The position numbers and the translations under genes were made by a program. Shown here one piece after another: positions 8,556 through 17,136 of a DNA stretch of 64,000 nt (position 1 is the first letter of the stretch; each line of letters starts with the position of its first letter). The notes under the pieces are model-generated. The model made no database searches and had not been told where the DNA came from. It saw only the letters and a program-made list of their open reading frames with translations. This stretch comes from DSWT01 sp035373625 (GTDB taxonomy: Bacteria; Chloroflexota; Anaerolineae; B4-G1; SLSP01): assembly GCA_035373625.1 (NCBI GenBank), contig DAOSNS010000024.1, positions 1 to 64,000 of the forward strand, written 5' to 3'.

Positions 8556-9949
8556 TCAAAAGATTCCTTCGTTGATAGCCATTGGGTCAACTTTTGATAG
8601 AAGGAGACGATCAAGGTTTTATAGAGTTTTAGGTCTGAACCGCGAATAGCAAATAGCTCGAAGATTTTAGTTCGGCTCATTTTTAAGAAAATCACGAGTA
8701 ATACAATAGCATTGATGGAATAAGAGATGGTCGAGGCTAACGAGGCTCCAATAATGCCAGATTTTGGTATCAAGTAGAGGTTAAGAAGAATGTTTATAAC
8801 GATAGAGGCTATCGCCGGAGGAACGCCATATTCAGGATGGCCTTTTCCAGTGATATAACAACTAACGATTCCTCCCATGCCTAAAAGAACGATCCCCGGC
8901 AACAATACGATTAAAGCCATAACAGCGCCACTATAGGCAACGCCATAGAGGGTTAAAATAAGCGGCCTGGAAAGGATGGCCAGGGTCAGCGCAGCTAAAC
9001 TCATAACAAAGAAAGTATGCCGTCCTGCTTTAGTGGTCAGAGCAGTCCCTTCATCTCCAGAAGCATTGGAAATACTAGGATAGAGGACCGTTGCTATCGA
9101 ACGTGAGATTAACCAAAGTTTTTCAACCAGGCTGACTGCTATGGTATAGATTCCCAAATTTGCCGAATCCAGTAGTGAAGAAATCAGGAATGCATCTAAT
9201 CGAAGCCCCCCCGTACTACAAATTCGACCAATATAGCCTTTCATACCGAAACGAAAGGCATCTTTCACCAATTGATAGTCGGTTTTTGAGAAAGCAAAAA
9301 GATTAAACGGTACTGCTTTTCTGACGAACCAAATGCTCAATCCGCTGGTTGCGACTAAAGCCACACTATAGCTAAGAATGGCCCGGTCTAAATTGAATTG
9401 GCCTAGTAGGCCGATAGAGATTACCAGAAAGATTTGGATCATAGGCGACAGAATCTGTATGACGTTGTACTCAACTATTTTTTTGATACTGAGTAATATC
9501 GAAGAGAAGTATTGGCTTGCCAATATAAAGGGAATCATTAATACACTTATCCAGACCAATCCGCTTATATTGTGAGCATCATCAAGTCCTACCCATGCCA
9601 AAAAGGGTACTGAGGTCATCAAAAGTGCAAACACGGCCACTCCTAATAGTCCACATACGATGGACATCTTGAACATGACAGAGGCCATTTGAGCAACACT
9701 ATATTGGCGTTGCCCAAGGAGGTAAATAATGGCGCTGCCAAAAACTGGGTCAACCACTTGGATTATAAAAGTGGGAATAAGAACAATCAGCGCATATTGA
9801 CCACGACCAGAAGGTAACAAGAGTCGAGCCAACAAGATAGAAAGAGGAAAAAGGAAGAGTTGGGTTATAAAAACAAGGAAACTTCCCCCAACTATCCTGT
9901 TTTCTAATGCGACGATGATTTCACGTAACTTGGCGTATCTTGCTTGCAT
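8552..9949 (-). CDS. Polysaccharide flippase, MOP superfamily (Wzx-like)
   Basis: A 465-aa membrane protein with about 12-14 hydrophobic segments, as in the MOP/MATE-type exporters that flip lipid-linked oligosaccharides across the membrane. Typical features are the amphipathic start, GGSFLVFITQLFLFP near residue 20, GMKGYIGRICSTGGLRLDAFLIS (about 235-257) and the paired helices near the C-terminus (YGVPPAIASIVINILLNLYL, then IIGASLASTISY). Its codons look more AT-rich than the nucleotide-sugar genes at 12-17 kb, a frequent sign of exchange in glycan clusters. It is the only flippase seen here, so the glycan is probably made by a Wzx-dependent route; no Wzy polymerase was recognised. Confidence 0.9.
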   Translation of the reverse strand: MQARYAKLREIIVALENRIVGGSFLVFITQLFLFPLSILLARLLLPSGRGQYALIVLIPTFIIQVVDPVFGSAIIYLLGQRQYSVAQMASVMFKMSIVCGLLGVAVFALLMTSVPFLAWVGLDDAHNISGLVWISVLMIPFILASQYFSSILLSIKKIVEYNVIQILSPMIQIFLVISIGLLGQFNLDRAILSYSVALVATSGLSIWFVRKAVPFNLFAFSKTDYQLVKDAFRFGMKGYIGRICSTGGLRLDAFLISSLLDSANLGIYTIAVSLVEKLWLISRSIATVLYPSISNASGDEGTALTTKAGRHTFFVMSLAALTLAILSRPLILTLYGVAYSGAVMALIVLLPGIVLLGMGGIVSCYITGKGHPEYGVPPAIASIVINILLNLYLIPKSGIIGASLASTISYSINAIVLLVIFLKMSRTKIFELFAIRGSDLKLYKTLIVSFYQKLTQWLSTKESFE

Positions 9950-9960
9950 AGATTATCAAA

Positions 9961-10680
9961 CTACTTTAAAGCAGCGATCACAAAATAGTTCCTGGGGAAT
10001 ATCCTTGCCCAAAACTGGTAATTTGTCAGGAGAAAGAATTTCAGGCTGTAGGCACATAATTTCGTAAAGATAACACGTCTCCAGTCATTTGTGACGACCA
10101 CCCCTCTTGATCCATCAACTTCCATCCTGGATATCATCAGCCATGATTGGCATATAAAATAGTGGGGTTGGTTATGAAGGAAAACTATAGGATGTAATCC
10201 GGCCTTATCAAGCGTCTGTTTTAGCTTCTTTGTGTCAAATTCTTGAACGTGTCCGTAGGCTTCATTCTTCATATATGCGGGGTTGAGAAATTTTAGCCAT
10301 CTTTCGGAGATTTTGGTGGGTACTGTAATGATAATTCTACCCTTGGGAGTAAGTAATTTTGCCAGAGCTGCGAGCACTTCATCAACGTTATGAAGATGCT
10401 CGAGAACTTCTTGACAGAGTATGATGTCGAAAGAGGTTGGTATTGATAATAAGCCCTCAGAGTCCAGATTAACCCTCAAGCACTCAGCCCGCAGCCCTGC
10501 TTTTTTCGCTTCCTCGGCCTGATAATCCAGAACTTCCTGACTGACGTCCAGGTAAGTGACATCGGTAGCGCCGGTCAGTTCGCTAACCAGTCGGCTATAG
10601 GTTGAAAAGCCTGGGCCTATATCTAAAATCCTGTCCGCATGGAATCCCTTCAGAGCATTTTCTATCTGGTGCTTAATCAT
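9961..10680 (-). CDS. Class I SAM-dependent methyltransferase
   Basis: A 239-aa methyltransferase. SAM-binding motif I is ILDIGPGFSTYS (about 19-30), the acidic strand-2 motif is VTYLDVS, then FDIILCQEVLEHLHNVDEVL and LLTPKGRIIITVPT, as in the Methyltransf_23/11 families. The second half carries Trp/Phe-rich segments and a hydrophobic tail, perhaps for binding the membrane or a lipid-linked acceptor. It lies 11 bp before the flippase and 39 bp after the GT4 gene. No strong ribosome-binding site precedes the ATG at 10680. The acceptor is unknown; a sugar or glycan is likely from context. Confidence 0.82.
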   Translation of the reverse strand: MIKHQIENALKGFHADRILDIGPGFSTYSRLVSELTGATDVTYLDVSQEVLDYQAEEAKKAGLRAECLRVNLDSEGLLSIPTSFDIILCQEVLEHLHNVDEVLAALAKLLTPKGRIIITVPTKISERWLKFLNPAYMKNEAYGHVQEFDTKKLKQTLDKAGLHPIVFLHNQPHYFICQSWLMISRMEVDGSRGVVVTNDWRRVIFTKLCAYSLKFFLLTNYQFWARIFPRNYFVIAALK

Positions 10681-10719
10681 TGTCTATTCGCCGCAAGGGC
10701 TTCTCCATAGCTTAATCGG

Positions 10720-11910
10720 TCATTCTCTACAAGCTTTGCCTGTTTGAAGATAGATACTGTGCAACTTTGCCCCTACAGTCTGAGCTGAGAAACGCATCGC
10801 GGCATATTCCGCAATGCGCACCGGTACATACGTATCCAGTGTATCCATCATAGCATTAAGTGCTATCTGCAAAGCTTTCATATCCTCTACAGGAACAGTC
10901 ATCCCTACTTCAGCGGATACAAATTCCTCTGGCCCGCCACATTGCGTAACCAATACAGGCAAACCGGTTGCCAAAGCTTCTGCCGTGACAACCGAGAACG
11001 TTTCAAACCGGCTCGGCAACACAAACAGGTCTGCCTGTTGCATAAACTGTGCTACCTCAGCTTTAGATTTGCTTCCATGAAACTTGACGCTACATGTTAG
11101 ATTCAAGCTTTTCACTAACTGTTCATACTCGGCCCGTGCCGGGCCGTCTCCAACGATATCCAATTGCCAATCGGAACGTGGCAGTTGAGAAAGTGCTTGC
11201 AACAAAACCGGGATCCCTTTTTTATGCGAAGGATCAAGCAATGCCACAGTTAATAAGCGTTTTATGGGACCAGGTATGCGCGGTACAGGGTGGAATAACT
11301 GGGTATCCACCACATTAGGGACAATCTGAAAGCGTGCCCGTAAACCGTAAGCCTCAATGCCACGTTGTAAAGCCATACTGACCGGTAACACCAGCGCAGC
11401 CTGCCCAAAAGCCACACGTGCTTTCCAGAGGCCGGCGCCTTTGAGCAGTTTCCGTGGAAACTCGGTTGAATGTTCAGTCACTATTGCCGGAACATGGAAT
11501 AGTTTCCCCAACAAAACCGCAATTGCGCCCGATGTGTATGTGTGTCCGTGAATAATGTCAGGACGAAATCCCTGTTGTCTCAACCGCCGCAACCCGGACA
11601 AAGCTCCCCCCAGCTCAAGAAAGAAGGAGGAATTGGGGAGTTTTAATTGGCGGTGCATAATGTGCCAAGTGGGAAGTCCAGCAGACAGACTTTCATCCAG
11701 TTCTGGGATAATCTCCCATAATTTGCGGAGATGACTTCGCCGCTGGCTGTGAAATACAACGACGTCATCATACAATTGGACAGCTTTCGCATGCTCGCGC
11801 ACAAACACACCGGCAACCGGTTGTTCCTGAGAGGGATACCACGGCGTAATAAAGAGCACTTTCAAACGACGTCCGGGTAACTCTTGTTGCGCATTGATCG
11901 AGTTCATCAT
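10720..11910 (-). CDS. Glycosyltransferase family 4
   Basis: A 396-aa GT4 enzyme. ATG at 11910 is chosen because it overlaps the 2-epimerase stop by 4 bp (ATGA) and leaves a short lead to the canonical VLFITPWYPSQEQPVAGVF strand. Earlier in-frame codons only read antisense-biased sequence through the neighbouring gene. Motifs include DIIHGHTYTSGAIA, VTEHSTEF, VPNVVDTQLF (hinge), IVGDGPARAEYEQL and ADLFVLPSRFETFSVVTAEALATGLPVLVT. The HGHTY and TEHSTE motifs match surface-polysaccharide GT4 enzymes. Specific sugar unknown. Confidence 0.9.
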   Translation of the reverse strand: MMNSINAQQELPGRRLKVLFITPWYPSQEQPVAGVFVREHAKAVQLYDDVVVFHSQRRSHLRKLWEIIPELDESLSAGLPTWHIMHRQLKLPNSSFFLELGGALSGLRRLRQQGFRPDIIHGHTYTSGAIAVLLGKLFHVPAIVTEHSTEFPRKLLKGAGLWKARVAFGQAALVLPVSMALQRGIEAYGLRARFQIVPNVVDTQLFHPVPRIPGPIKRLLTVALLDPSHKKGIPVLLQALSQLPRSDWQLDIVGDGPARAEYEQLVKSLNLTCSVKFHGSKSKAEVAQFMQQADLFVLPSRFETFSVVTAEALATGLPVLVTQCGGPEEFVSAEVGMTVPVEDMKALQIALNAMMDTLDTYVPVRIAEYAAMRFSAQTVGAKLHSIYLQTGKACRE

Positions 11911-12962
11911 AGGTGGCTCATCATCCGCTCCGCCGCCCGGCCATCCCCATACAACACCGGCCGTTCCTTCGGCGGCGCAAACTCTCGTACCGCCGCTACA
12001 ATCCGCGCCGTATCTGCTCCCACCAGCACGTTCCACCCGGCCTGCACAGTCTCCACCCACTCGGTCTCATCGCGCAGGGTCACGCATGGCACGCCGAGCC
12101 AGTACGCCTCCTTCTGGATGCCGCCGGAATCGGTCAGAATCATCCGCGCAGACTGCTCCAGGCGCACCATGTCCAGGTAGCCAACGGGAGCGATAGATTT
12201 TAGATTTTGGATTTTGGATTTCAGATTGAGAGTCGCAATACGCGCTTGTGTGCGGGGATGGATGGGAAAAACAATGGGTTCGTCGAACGCGGCGAAGGCG
12301 TCCAGGATGGTGCGGAGACGGGCCGGATCATCGGTGTTCTCCGCACGATGGACGGTCGCCAGCAAGTAGCCCTTTTCCTGCACGCCTACCTGCTCCAGGA
12401 TCGTGCTCTGCACGCGGGCGCGTTCGGCGGCCCATAGGAGCGCATCGGCCATCACGTCGCCGACCAGGTGAACGCCGCGTGTGATGCCTTCGGCGGCCAG
12501 GTTGTCCACGGCGGTTTGACTGGGACAAAAAAGCAAGTCCGAAATGTGATCGGTGAGCACGCGGTTGATCTCTTCGGGCATCACACGGTTGAACGAGCGC
12601 AAACCCGCCTCGACGTGCGCCACAGGGATATGCAACTTGGCCGCCGCCAGCGCCCCTGCGAGCGTCGAGTTGGTGTCGCCGTAAACCAGCACCCGGTCGG
12701 GCTTTTCGACCAGCAGCACGTGCTCGATGCCCGCCAGCATCGCTGCCGTCTGTGCGCCGTGCGAGCCGGAACCGACGCCCAGATTCACATCCGGCTGCGG
12801 CAGGTCCAACTCGGCAAAAAACACCGCCGACATATTCTCGTCATAATGCTGCCCGGTATGCACCAGCACTTCGGTGTGGTGCTGACGCAAAACCCGGCTC
12901 ACCGGCGCAGCCTTGATGAACTGCGGCCTGGCCCCAACAACCGTGACAACCTTCATTGCCAC
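11907..12962 (-). CDS. Non-hydrolysing UDP-sugar 2-epimerase (WecB/WbpI-like)
   Basis: A 351-aa epimerase inverting C2 of a UDP-linked 2-acetamido sugar: UDP-GlcNAc to UDP-ManNAc if WecB-like, or UDP-GlcNAc(3NAc)A to the manno form if WbpI-like. Motifs are VVGARPQFIKAAPV near the start, HTGQHYDENMS, VYGDTNSTLAGALAA, HVEAGLRSFNR, and DSGGIQKEAYWLGVPCVTLRDETEW. GTG at 12962 overlaps the upstream stop, and ATG at 12956 is an equal alternative with GAGGGGG upstream of both. Residues about 245-256 (LNLKSKIQNLKS) look like an in-frame insert of an A/T-rich tandem repeat. The neighbouring WbpA/B/D/E-like genes favour the WbpI role. Confidence 0.88.
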   Translation of the reverse strand: MAMKVVTVVGARPQFIKAAPVSRVLRQHHTEVLVHTGQHYDENMSAVFFAELDLPQPDVNLGVGSGSHGAQTAAMLAGIEHVLLVEKPDRVLVYGDTNSTLAGALAAAKLHIPVAHVEAGLRSFNRVMPEEINRVLTDHISDLLFCPSQTAVDNLAAEGITRGVHLVGDVMADALLWAAERARVQSTILEQVGVQEKGYLLATVHRAENTDDPARLRTILDAFAAFDEPIVFPIHPRTQARIATLNLKSKIQNLKSIAPVGYLDMVRLEQSARMILTDSGGIQKEAYWLGVPCVTLRDETEWVETVQAGWNVLVGADTARIVAAVREFAPPKERPVLYGDGRAAERMMSHL

Positions 12963-14275
12963 TACGCCCCCTCACCCACGCCGCGATAAGTCCAGCCCGC
13001 AGCCTTGGGAAACACGCGCCGCCCATCCACCAGCACCGGCACACGCAATGCCTTTTTAAGTGCCTCCAGGTCCAGCGTCCGGTACTCGCCGTGTCTGACC
13101 ATCGCCACCACGGCGTCGCACCCTTCCGCCAGTGCATAGACATCGCCCTGGTACCCCGGCACATACGGATCGTGGATGACTACCTCCACACCGCGCTCGC
13201 GCAATTGCGCAACCAGGACTTCACTCGGGCTGTTGCGCGTGTCGTCGGAGTCTTCGAGATAGGCGTACCCTAGCACCAGTACGCGCGCACCTGCTAACGA
13301 CCTCCCGGCCTCGCGCAACGCCCCTTCGAGCAAGGTGACGATGTGCTGTGGCATCCCGTCATTGACCGCCCGCGCTGCCGGAATCAGCCGAACGGGCACG
13401 CCCTGCGTCTGCGCCTGATACACCAACAGCCACGGGTCTTTGGGGATACAATGCCCCCCCACCCCCGCGCCCGGCATGAGCATGTTTCGCCCCGGCGACT
13501 TGTTGACCAGCTCGCGCACCTTCCACACATCCCCACCCACCGCCTCACAGATCAACGCTACCTCGTTGGCAAAGGCGATGTTCACATCCCGATAGGCGTT
13601 CTCCGCCGTCTTGACCAGCTCCGCCGTCACGCAGTCTGCCGGATCGAGATCCGCCCGGACGATATGACGATATAACGCGATCATCGTTTGCGCCGTCTCC
13701 GGCGTCTCCCCGCCACAGACGCGACTCACACCGCGCAAGTTGGCGAGCAGCTTTCCCGGCATCACCCGCTCCGGGCAATGCCCCAGGTAGAAGTCCTCGT
13801 TGGCGCGCTTGCCGGACGCTTCTTCCAGCAGTGGCCTGACCACACGCGCCATCGTGCCGGGCGCGATGGTGGATTCCACGATGACCAGTGTGCCAGCTTT
13901 TAGTATGGGGCCGAGATCGCGCAATGCGCTCTGCAACGCCAGATAACGCGGGATGTGTTGTTCGTCCACCGGCGTCTCTACGCTGATGATGACGACATCG
14001 CAATCGCGCAGGGCCGCGTATTGCGTCGTCGCACGGAATCGGCCCGCCGTCACGACCTCGGCCAACAGCTCCGCCAGCCCCGGCTCGCGCCCTTCGATAG
14101 GCGAAATTCCGGCGTTGATGGCCTCCACGCGCTCCACTTTAAGGTCTACGCCGGTCACGCTAAATCCGGCTTCGGCGAACAAACACGCTACCGGCAAGCC
14201 CACGTAGCCTAACCCGATCACCCCGATCCGCGCCGTCCGGGCCGCAATCTTCTGTTGGAGCGCCGCCAAACTCAT
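12962..14275 (-). CDS. UDP-N-acetyl-hexosamine 6-dehydrogenase (WecC/WbpA-like)
   Basis: A 437-aa NAD-dependent UDP-sugar dehydrogenase that oxidises C6 of UDP-GlcNAc or UDP-ManNAc to the uronic acid. The N-terminal Rossmann motif is IGLGYVGLPVA (about 19-29). The central domain has ESTIAPGTMARVV and HCPERVMPGK, and TAELVKTAENAYRDVNIAFANE is the typical dimer helix. The catalytic cysteine is Cys276 in GAGVGGHCIPKDP, and the C-terminal Rossmann-like domain carries VLGYAYLEDSDDTRNSP. Length is normal. The stop meets the epimerase start and the start overlaps the MocA gene by 4 bp. In a Wbp-type pathway this is step 1. Confidence 0.92.
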   Translation of the reverse strand: MSLAALQQKIAARTARIGVIGLGYVGLPVACLFAEAGFSVTGVDLKVERVEAINAGISPIEGREPGLAELLAEVVTAGRFRATTQYAALRDCDVVIISVETPVDEQHIPRYLALQSALRDLGPILKAGTLVIVESTIAPGTMARVVRPLLEEASGKRANEDFYLGHCPERVMPGKLLANLRGVSRVCGGETPETAQTMIALYRHIVRADLDPADCVTAELVKTAENAYRDVNIAFANEVALICEAVGGDVWKVRELVNKSPGRNMLMPGAGVGGHCIPKDPWLLVYQAQTQGVPVRLIPAARAVNDGMPQHIVTLLEGALREAGRSLAGARVLVLGYAYLEDSDDTRNSPSEVLVAQLRERGVEVVIHDPYVPGYQGDVYALAEGCDAVVAMVRHGEYRTLDLEALKKALRVPVLVDGRRVFPKAAGWTYRGVGEGA

Positions 14276-15282
14276 GCCTGCACCTCGATCACCTGATGGC
14301 GCTTGCCCGATTCCACAATCACCAACGCCAACCGCAAGGCCGCCAGTCCATCTGCACCGCTCACCGGCATCGGCGCATTGCTCAACACGGCAGACGTGAA
14401 CGCCTCCAGTTCCGCCCGCAACGGCTCGTAGCGGCGGATGGGATAACGCACCATCCGTCCCTCACTGACCCCTTTCAGGATACTGAGATGACTCCAGGCC
14501 GAGCCGTTCACTTCGGCGTTCTCGTAGAAGAAAAGGTCCTGCATCAAATCATCGGCCCGGAACATCCCTTGCTCGCCGAGCACGACCACTTCACGCACTT
14601 TTTGCGGCGTCAGCCAGTTGATGTCCAACAGCCCGGTCATGTCGTTGTCGAAGCGCAGCAGCGCCGTCATCAAGTCTTCGTGTTCGGTGTGGATGCGCTG
14701 CTCCGTTTCAGCGTAAACGCGCAATGGCTCGGCTCCACTGATAAAGCGCATCACGTCCAGATCGTGCGGTGCCAGGTCCACCACCACCCCCACATCGCGC
14801 ACCCGCGGCGGGAACGGCCCCACGCGCCGACAAACCATCTGGAAAATCTTCCCCAACTCGCCCGCTGCCAGATGCTCCTTGAGCGCCTGGATCACCGGAC
14901 TGAAGCGCACAATATGCCCCACCATCAACCGCCGGCCAAGCGTCTGTGCCACCTCGATGAGCGCACGCGCCTCTTCCACCGTCGCCGCGATGGGCTTTTC
15001 CACCAGGACATCCGCGCCGGCTGCCATCGCCGTTTCCGCCACTTCCAGGTGATAGCGCGTGGGGACGGCGATGGTGACGACATCCGGTTTCTCGCGTTCC
15101 AGAAGTTCGCGGTAGTCCTCGTAAGCCGGAACGCCATGTTTGGCAGCAACCTGTTGCCCCATCTCCGGATTCACATCGGCCACACCGACGAGACGGGTCT
15201 GCGGGATTTCCGTGTAAACGCGCGCATGGTTGCGGCCCATCGCCCCCACACCGATCACGGCAGCTTTCAGATGTTCGCTCAT
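14272..15282 (-). CDS. Gfo/Idh/MocA oxidoreductase (WbpB-like UDP-sugar 3-dehydrogenase)
   Basis: A 336-aa NAD(P)-dependent oxidoreductase. The Rossmann motif is VIGVGAMGRNHARVY (about 10-24), followed by VADVNPE and the family signature EKPIAATVEEA (about 94-104). The domain GHIVRFSPVIQAL and VVVDLAPHDLDVMRF contains the expected active-site His in the HDLD segment. Placed between a UDP-sugar 6-dehydrogenase and a DegT aminotransferase, it most probably oxidises C3 of UDP-GlcNAcA so that the aminotransferase can add an amino group. The exact substrate is inferred from gene order. Both ends overlap neighbours by 4 bp. Confidence 0.87.
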   Translation of the reverse strand: MSEHLKAAVIGVGAMGRNHARVYTEIPQTRLVGVADVNPEMGQQVAAKHGVPAYEDYRELLEREKPDVVTIAVPTRYHLEVAETAMAAGADVLVEKPIAATVEEARALIEVAQTLGRRLMVGHIVRFSPVIQALKEHLAAGELGKIFQMVCRRVGPFPPRVRDVGVVVDLAPHDLDVMRFISGAEPLRVYAETEQRIHTEHEDLMTALLRFDNDMTGLLDINWLTPQKVREVVVLGEQGMFRADDLMQDLFFYENAEVNGSAWSHLSILKGVSEGRMVRYPIRRYEPLRAELEAFTSAVLSNAPMPVSGADGLAALRLALVIVESGKRHQVIEVQA

Positions 15283-16361
15283 GCGCGCTCCATAAACGTA
15301 TTGACCGCCGCGACGATGGTTTCCAGGTCGGCCTGGGTGAGCGCGGGATGAATTGGCAGCGAGAGCACTTCCTGGGTGGCACGTTCGGCTTCCGGCAAAT
15401 GTTGATTATAGCCCAACTGCTGCGTGTAATACGTCTGCTGGTGAATTGCCACGGGATAGTAGATGCCAAACCCGATCCCGTTGGCTTTGAGATGCTCCAT
15501 CAGCGCATCCCGCCGCCCATCGGGCACGCGGATGGTATACTGGTGGAACACGTGAGTGTAGCCTTCGGGCGTCACCGGCACACTGACCCCGCGCAGGTGC
15601 TCGTTCAAATAGCGGGCATTGGCCATCCGCGCCGCGTTGAACTGTTGCAACTTGCCCAGTTGCGCCAGCCCAATCGCCGCATGCACGTCCGTCATCCGGA
15701 AGTTGAACCCTAGCTCGTCGTGGTAATACCGCCGTCGCATCCCGTGCTGGCGGATAATCCTGGAATTCTCGGCGATGCGCGCGTCGTTCGTGGTGATCAT
15801 GCCGCCTTCCGCCGAGGTGATGTTCTTGGTGGGATACAGCGAGAATGTGCCCGTCCCCCACGCGCCGGCGCGTTTGCCGTGCAGCGCGGCCCCGTGGGAT
15901 TGGCAGGCATCTTCGATCACGATCAGGCCGTGCTTTTCGGCAATGGCCTGGATCGCCTCCATATCCGCCATCAGCCCGAACAGGTGCACCGGCAGGATGG
16001 CTTTCGTGCGCGGCGTGATGGCGGCCTCGATCTGCGCCGGGTTGATGTTGAACGTCACCGGATCAATGTCCACAAACACCGGCCGGGCGCCGACATACAG
16101 AATACTGTTCGCCGAGGCGATGAACGTAAACGGCGTGGTGATGACCTCATCCCCCGGCCCAATGCCATGCGCCAGGAGCGCCACGTGAAGCGCGGTCGTG
16201 CCGCTGCTCGTGGCAATCGCGTACTGTACGCCACACATCGCGGCAAAAGCCTCCTCGAAGGCTTTGACCCGTGGCCCTTGCGCCAGCATGCCGGAATCTA
16301 AAACTTCAAGAACGGCTTGCTTTTCTTCATCCCCGATCAGGGGTTTGGCGATAGGAATCAT
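15279..16361 (-). CDS. DegT/DnrJ/EryC1/StrS sugar aminotransferase (WbpE-like)
   Basis: A 360-aa PLP-dependent aminotransferase for nucleotide sugars. It starts with IPIAKPLIGDEEKQAV, typical of WbpE/DegT. It shows ATSSGTTALHVALLA (PLP phosphate site), VIEDACQSHGA (Asp to PLP N1) and the Schiff-base Lys179 in SLYPTKNI followed by SAEGGMITTND. Residues EAIQAIAEKHGLIVIEDA and the QYTIRV segment match the family. Length is normal. It would make the 3-amino sugar from the 3-keto product of the adjacent MocA enzyme. A ribosome-binding site (AGGGAGA) lies about 10 bp upstream. Step assignment is inferred from context. Confidence 0.9.
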   Translation of the reverse strand: MIPIAKPLIGDEEKQAVLEVLDSGMLAQGPRVKAFEEAFAAMCGVQYAIATSSGTTALHVALLAHGIGPGDEVITTPFTFIASANSILYVGARPVFVDIDPVTFNINPAQIEAAITPRTKAILPVHLFGLMADMEAIQAIAEKHGLIVIEDACQSHGAALHGKRAGAWGTGTFSLYPTKNITSAEGGMITTNDARIAENSRIIRQHGMRRRYYHDELGFNFRMTDVHAAIGLAQLGKLQQFNAARMANARYLNEHLRGVSVPVTPEGYTHVFHQYTIRVPDGRRDALMEHLKANGIGFGIYYPVAIHQQTYYTQQLGYNQHLPEAERATQEVLSLPIHPALTQADLETIVAAVNTFMERA

Positions 16362-16386
16362 TTGATTTTTTCTCCCTTGAAAAGAG

Positions 16387-16446
16387 TGATTAGGGATTGG
16401 AGATTAGGGTATTGCCCATTCCCTACTCCCTAGTCCCTAATTCCCA
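16387..16446. repeat. Intergenic palindrome of the GGATTAGGGATTGG family
   Basis: Left arm 16387-16410 (GTGATTAGGGATTGGAGATT..) and right arm 16422-16446 (CCCTACTCCCTAGTCCCTAA..) are imperfect inverted repeats filling the gap before the aminotransferase. The same motif recurs at 24149-24228 and 36805-36832. It could form an RNA hairpin on either strand. Confidence 0.6.
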
Positions 16447-17040
16447 GATGGCGATAGGAATGGCGACGGTTTCATGACAACGTGGACAGCGCGCCAGCAT
16501 GATGTCACCCTGCGTTTCTCCCGCCGTCAATCGCCCGCCGCAGGCGCACACAAACCCGATCAGCCGCGCCGGATTGCCGACCACCAGCCCGTGCGCGGGC
16601 ACATCTTTGGTGACCACCGCGCCCGCGCCCACCATCGCCCACTCCCCCACAACAACTTTGGGCAAGATGGTCGAGTTTGCGCCCAGGGCCGCCCCACACT
16701 TGATCAGAATCCGCCCCAACACCCAATCGTCGGCGGCCTTCAGCGTGCCGTCGGGATTCACCGCGCGCGGCAGATTGTCGTTGGTGAAGCACACATGCGG
16801 CCCGACGAAGACACCATCCTCGATCTCGACGCCGTGGTAGATGGAGACGTAGTTCTGCACCTTGACGTTATCGCCGATCCGCACACCGAAATCCACGTAG
16901 ACCCCTTTGCCGAGAATGCAGTTCTGGCCGATCTGCGCATCCTCGCGCACCTGGCACTGATGCCAGATACTTGTTCCGGGACCGATGTGTGCTTTATCGG
17001 AAACGTCCGCCGTAGGGTGAATCCTCACATTTTGATGCAT
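16423..17040 (-). CDS. Hexapeptide-repeat acyltransferase (WbpD-like) with C-terminal Cys cluster
   Basis: A 205-aa left-handed beta-helix acetyltransferase. Hexapeptide turns are seen from HPTADVSDKAHIGPGTSIWH on, through QNCILGKGVYVDFGVRIGDNVKVQNYVSIYHGV, GVFVGPHVCFTNDN and ANSTILPKVVVGEWAMVGAGAVVTKDVPAHGLVVGNPA. This matches WbpD, which acetylates the 3-amino group of UDP-GlcNAc3NA. After the usual end there is a tail of about 35 residues with CxC and CPRC pairs (VCACGG..ARCPRC) that looks like a zinc ribbon. GAGGAGGGAG precedes the ATG at 17040. It is the first gene of the minus-strand glycan cluster. Confidence 0.88.
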   Translation of the reverse strand: MHQNVRIHPTADVSDKAHIGPGTSIWHQCQVREDAQIGQNCILGKGVYVDFGVRIGDNVKVQNYVSIYHGVEIEDGVFVGPHVCFTNDNLPRAVNPDGTLKAADDWVLGRILIKCGAALGANSTILPKVVVGEWAMVGAGAVVTKDVPAHGLVVGNPARLIGFVCACGGRLTAGETQGDIMLARCPRCHETVAIPIAIWELGTRE

Positions 17041-17060
17041 ATCTCCACTCCCTCCTCAAA

Positions 17061-17131
17061 TGTCAACGGGTCTCACGGATGAAACAGATGGGAAAGAAAA
17101 AATCCGTTCAAATCCGTTTCATCCGTTGACA
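17061..17131. repeat. Imperfect inverted repeat between uridine kinase and glycan operon
   Basis: TGTCAACGG..ATGAAAC (17061-17085, with a 9-bp insert) pairs with GTTTCATCCGTTGACA (17116-17131). On the minus strand the loop includes GGATTTTTTC, so it may help end transcription from the uridine kinase gene at 17137. Confidence 0.5.
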
Positions 17132-17136
17132 AATAA

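Noticed and set aside
14296..15351. A 351-codon plus-strand frame, and similar ones at 26534-27589 and 56456-57757
   Set aside because: All lie opposite well-supported genes (MocA oxidoreductase, DppB, TadA) and read as His/Gln/Arg-rich shadow sequence.
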